Assembly (NCBI RefSeq): GCF_052324685.1 | Contig: NC_135212.1 | Coordinates: forward strand, 24,564,262 to 24,628,261 | Length of the DNA: 64,000 nt | Direction: 5' to 3' | From: Brachyhypopomus gauderio | Taxonomy: Eukaryota; Chordata; Actinopteri; Gymnotiformes; Hypopomidae | In this document: in pieces, positions 63,369 through 64,000 of the stretch | How the letters are laid out: the number at the start of each line of letters is the position of its first letter | Position numbering within the stretch: the stretch's first letter is position 1 | Translations under genes and position numbers: made by a program | Notes under the pieces: model-generated | The model's database searches: none | Told to the model about the DNA's origin: nothing | What the model saw: the letters and a program-made list of their open reading frames with translations, nothing else

Positions 63369-64000
63369 ATGGTAAGCATACGTGTCGTGTTCGTGTTATT
63401 TCCAGTTTGTTTGTGACTTTAAAAAGGGCCTATTGGGTTTATATCGAAGAAGGGATGATTGTACTGTTGTGGGGAGATGTTGAAGGATTTTTGTGTGCGA
63501 GGCCGGGCGTCGGCAGCCATTTTGAACACTTGTACGGTTTTGCCAGGTTACACGTGTGACTGATTGGCACTTTGGTAGCTGATATGGCATGTTTTATGGG
63601 CAGAAGCGTATCAAGTATCTTAAGTTCAAGCTTTTAGTAGACTAAGTATTTTTCTTTGCGACTAAATAATCGACTAAGCTGTGTTGATTGTAATTTTGCC
63701 ATGATGGTGTAATTTGCGTCCGACTCTGCGCTCAGCGACAGTTGCCTGCTGTCCATTGCTGGCGCAGAAAGTTGACGAAAACTATAACTGAGCAAAAAGT
63801 AATCATATAACGTGTCGATCGTTGGTTCTTATGGAAAATTTATGCAAATGTTATTATTCTTTCAGGCTTGTGCCCGACCGTTAATCTCGATATATTCCGA
63901 GAAGGGTGAGACTTCAGGCAAAAATGTGGTCATGCCTGCCGTGTTCAGGGCCCCTATTCGCCCAGATATCGTGAACTTCGTGCATACCAACATGCGCAAG
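63369..64000 (+). CDS. rpl4: 60S ribosomal protein L4 (uL4), 5' part only
   Basis: Exon 1 ends exactly after the start codon (ATG at 63,369-63,371, donor GTAAGC). Exon 2 opens at 63,866 after TTTCAG and runs off the window end. The 45 residues of exon 2 begin [15 protein letters not shown] and continue with [20 protein letters not shown], essentially the N-terminus of vertebrate RPL4. The protein is a core large-subunit ribosomal protein whose long loop lines the exit tunnel. The remaining exons, and the introns that host C/D-box snoRNAs in mammals, lie outside the window. No snoRNA is evident in intron 1 (63,372-63,865). Confidence 0.96.

Noticed and set aside
63372..63865. Possible C/D-box snoRNA in rpl4 intron 1
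   Set aside because: ATGATGG near 63,700 misses the C-box consensus and no matching D box with terminal stem is placed correctly; mammalian RPL4 snoRNAs lie in later introns.

Overview
This window is vertebrate nuclear DNA and almost certainly from a teleost fish. It has long intron-split genes with GT-AG splice sites, dense dinucleotide microsatellites, fish-type interspersed repeats and an endogenous retrovirus. All gene calls come from reading the bases and comparing with family sequences from memory; no search was run.

Layout. Positions 1 to about 40,800 hold no protein-coding exon that I can recognise. This stretch is rich in simple repeats and minisatellites: (CA)n, (GA)n, a telomere-like G-rich block, a 19-copy 20-bp G-rich array, 41-bp and 37-bp arrays, and a 20-bp-spaced TGACATCA cluster. 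It also has a CpG-rich block near 5.5-6.1 kb that could be a promoter or non-coding first exon, and a LINE tail near 39.8-40.2 kb. The last 24 kb is compact and genic: snapc5 (+, 41,680-43,269), lctl (+, 13 exons, 45,044-58,350), zwilch (-, 18 exons, 62,765-58,649) and the 5' end of rpl4 (+, from 63,369, cut by the window end). This matches the human 15q22 neighbourhood LCTL-ZWILCH-RPL4-SNAPC5, except that snapc5 here lies on the other side of lctl.

Intron 8 of lctl contains a 6.2-kb envelope-less endogenous retrovirus in antisense orientation (47,951-54,146). Its two 436-bp LTRs are identical by eye and flanked by a 4-bp ATAT duplication. Its gag-pro-pol is broken by frameshifts and stops and lacks key catalytic residues. 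Identical LTRs with decayed coding sequence suggest mobilisation in trans, LTR conversion or an assembly effect.

How the genes fit together. snapc5 (snRNA transcription), zwilch (kinetochore checkpoint) and rpl4 (ribosome) are housekeeping genes with TATA-less promoters; zwilch and rpl4 share a head-to-head promoter of about 600 bp. lctl is a membrane-anchored klotho-like glycosidase homologue. It appears to have lost both catalytic glutamates, so it is probably a binding or scaffold protein rather than an enzyme. lctl and zwilch converge tail to tail, and their 3' UTRs probably overlap.
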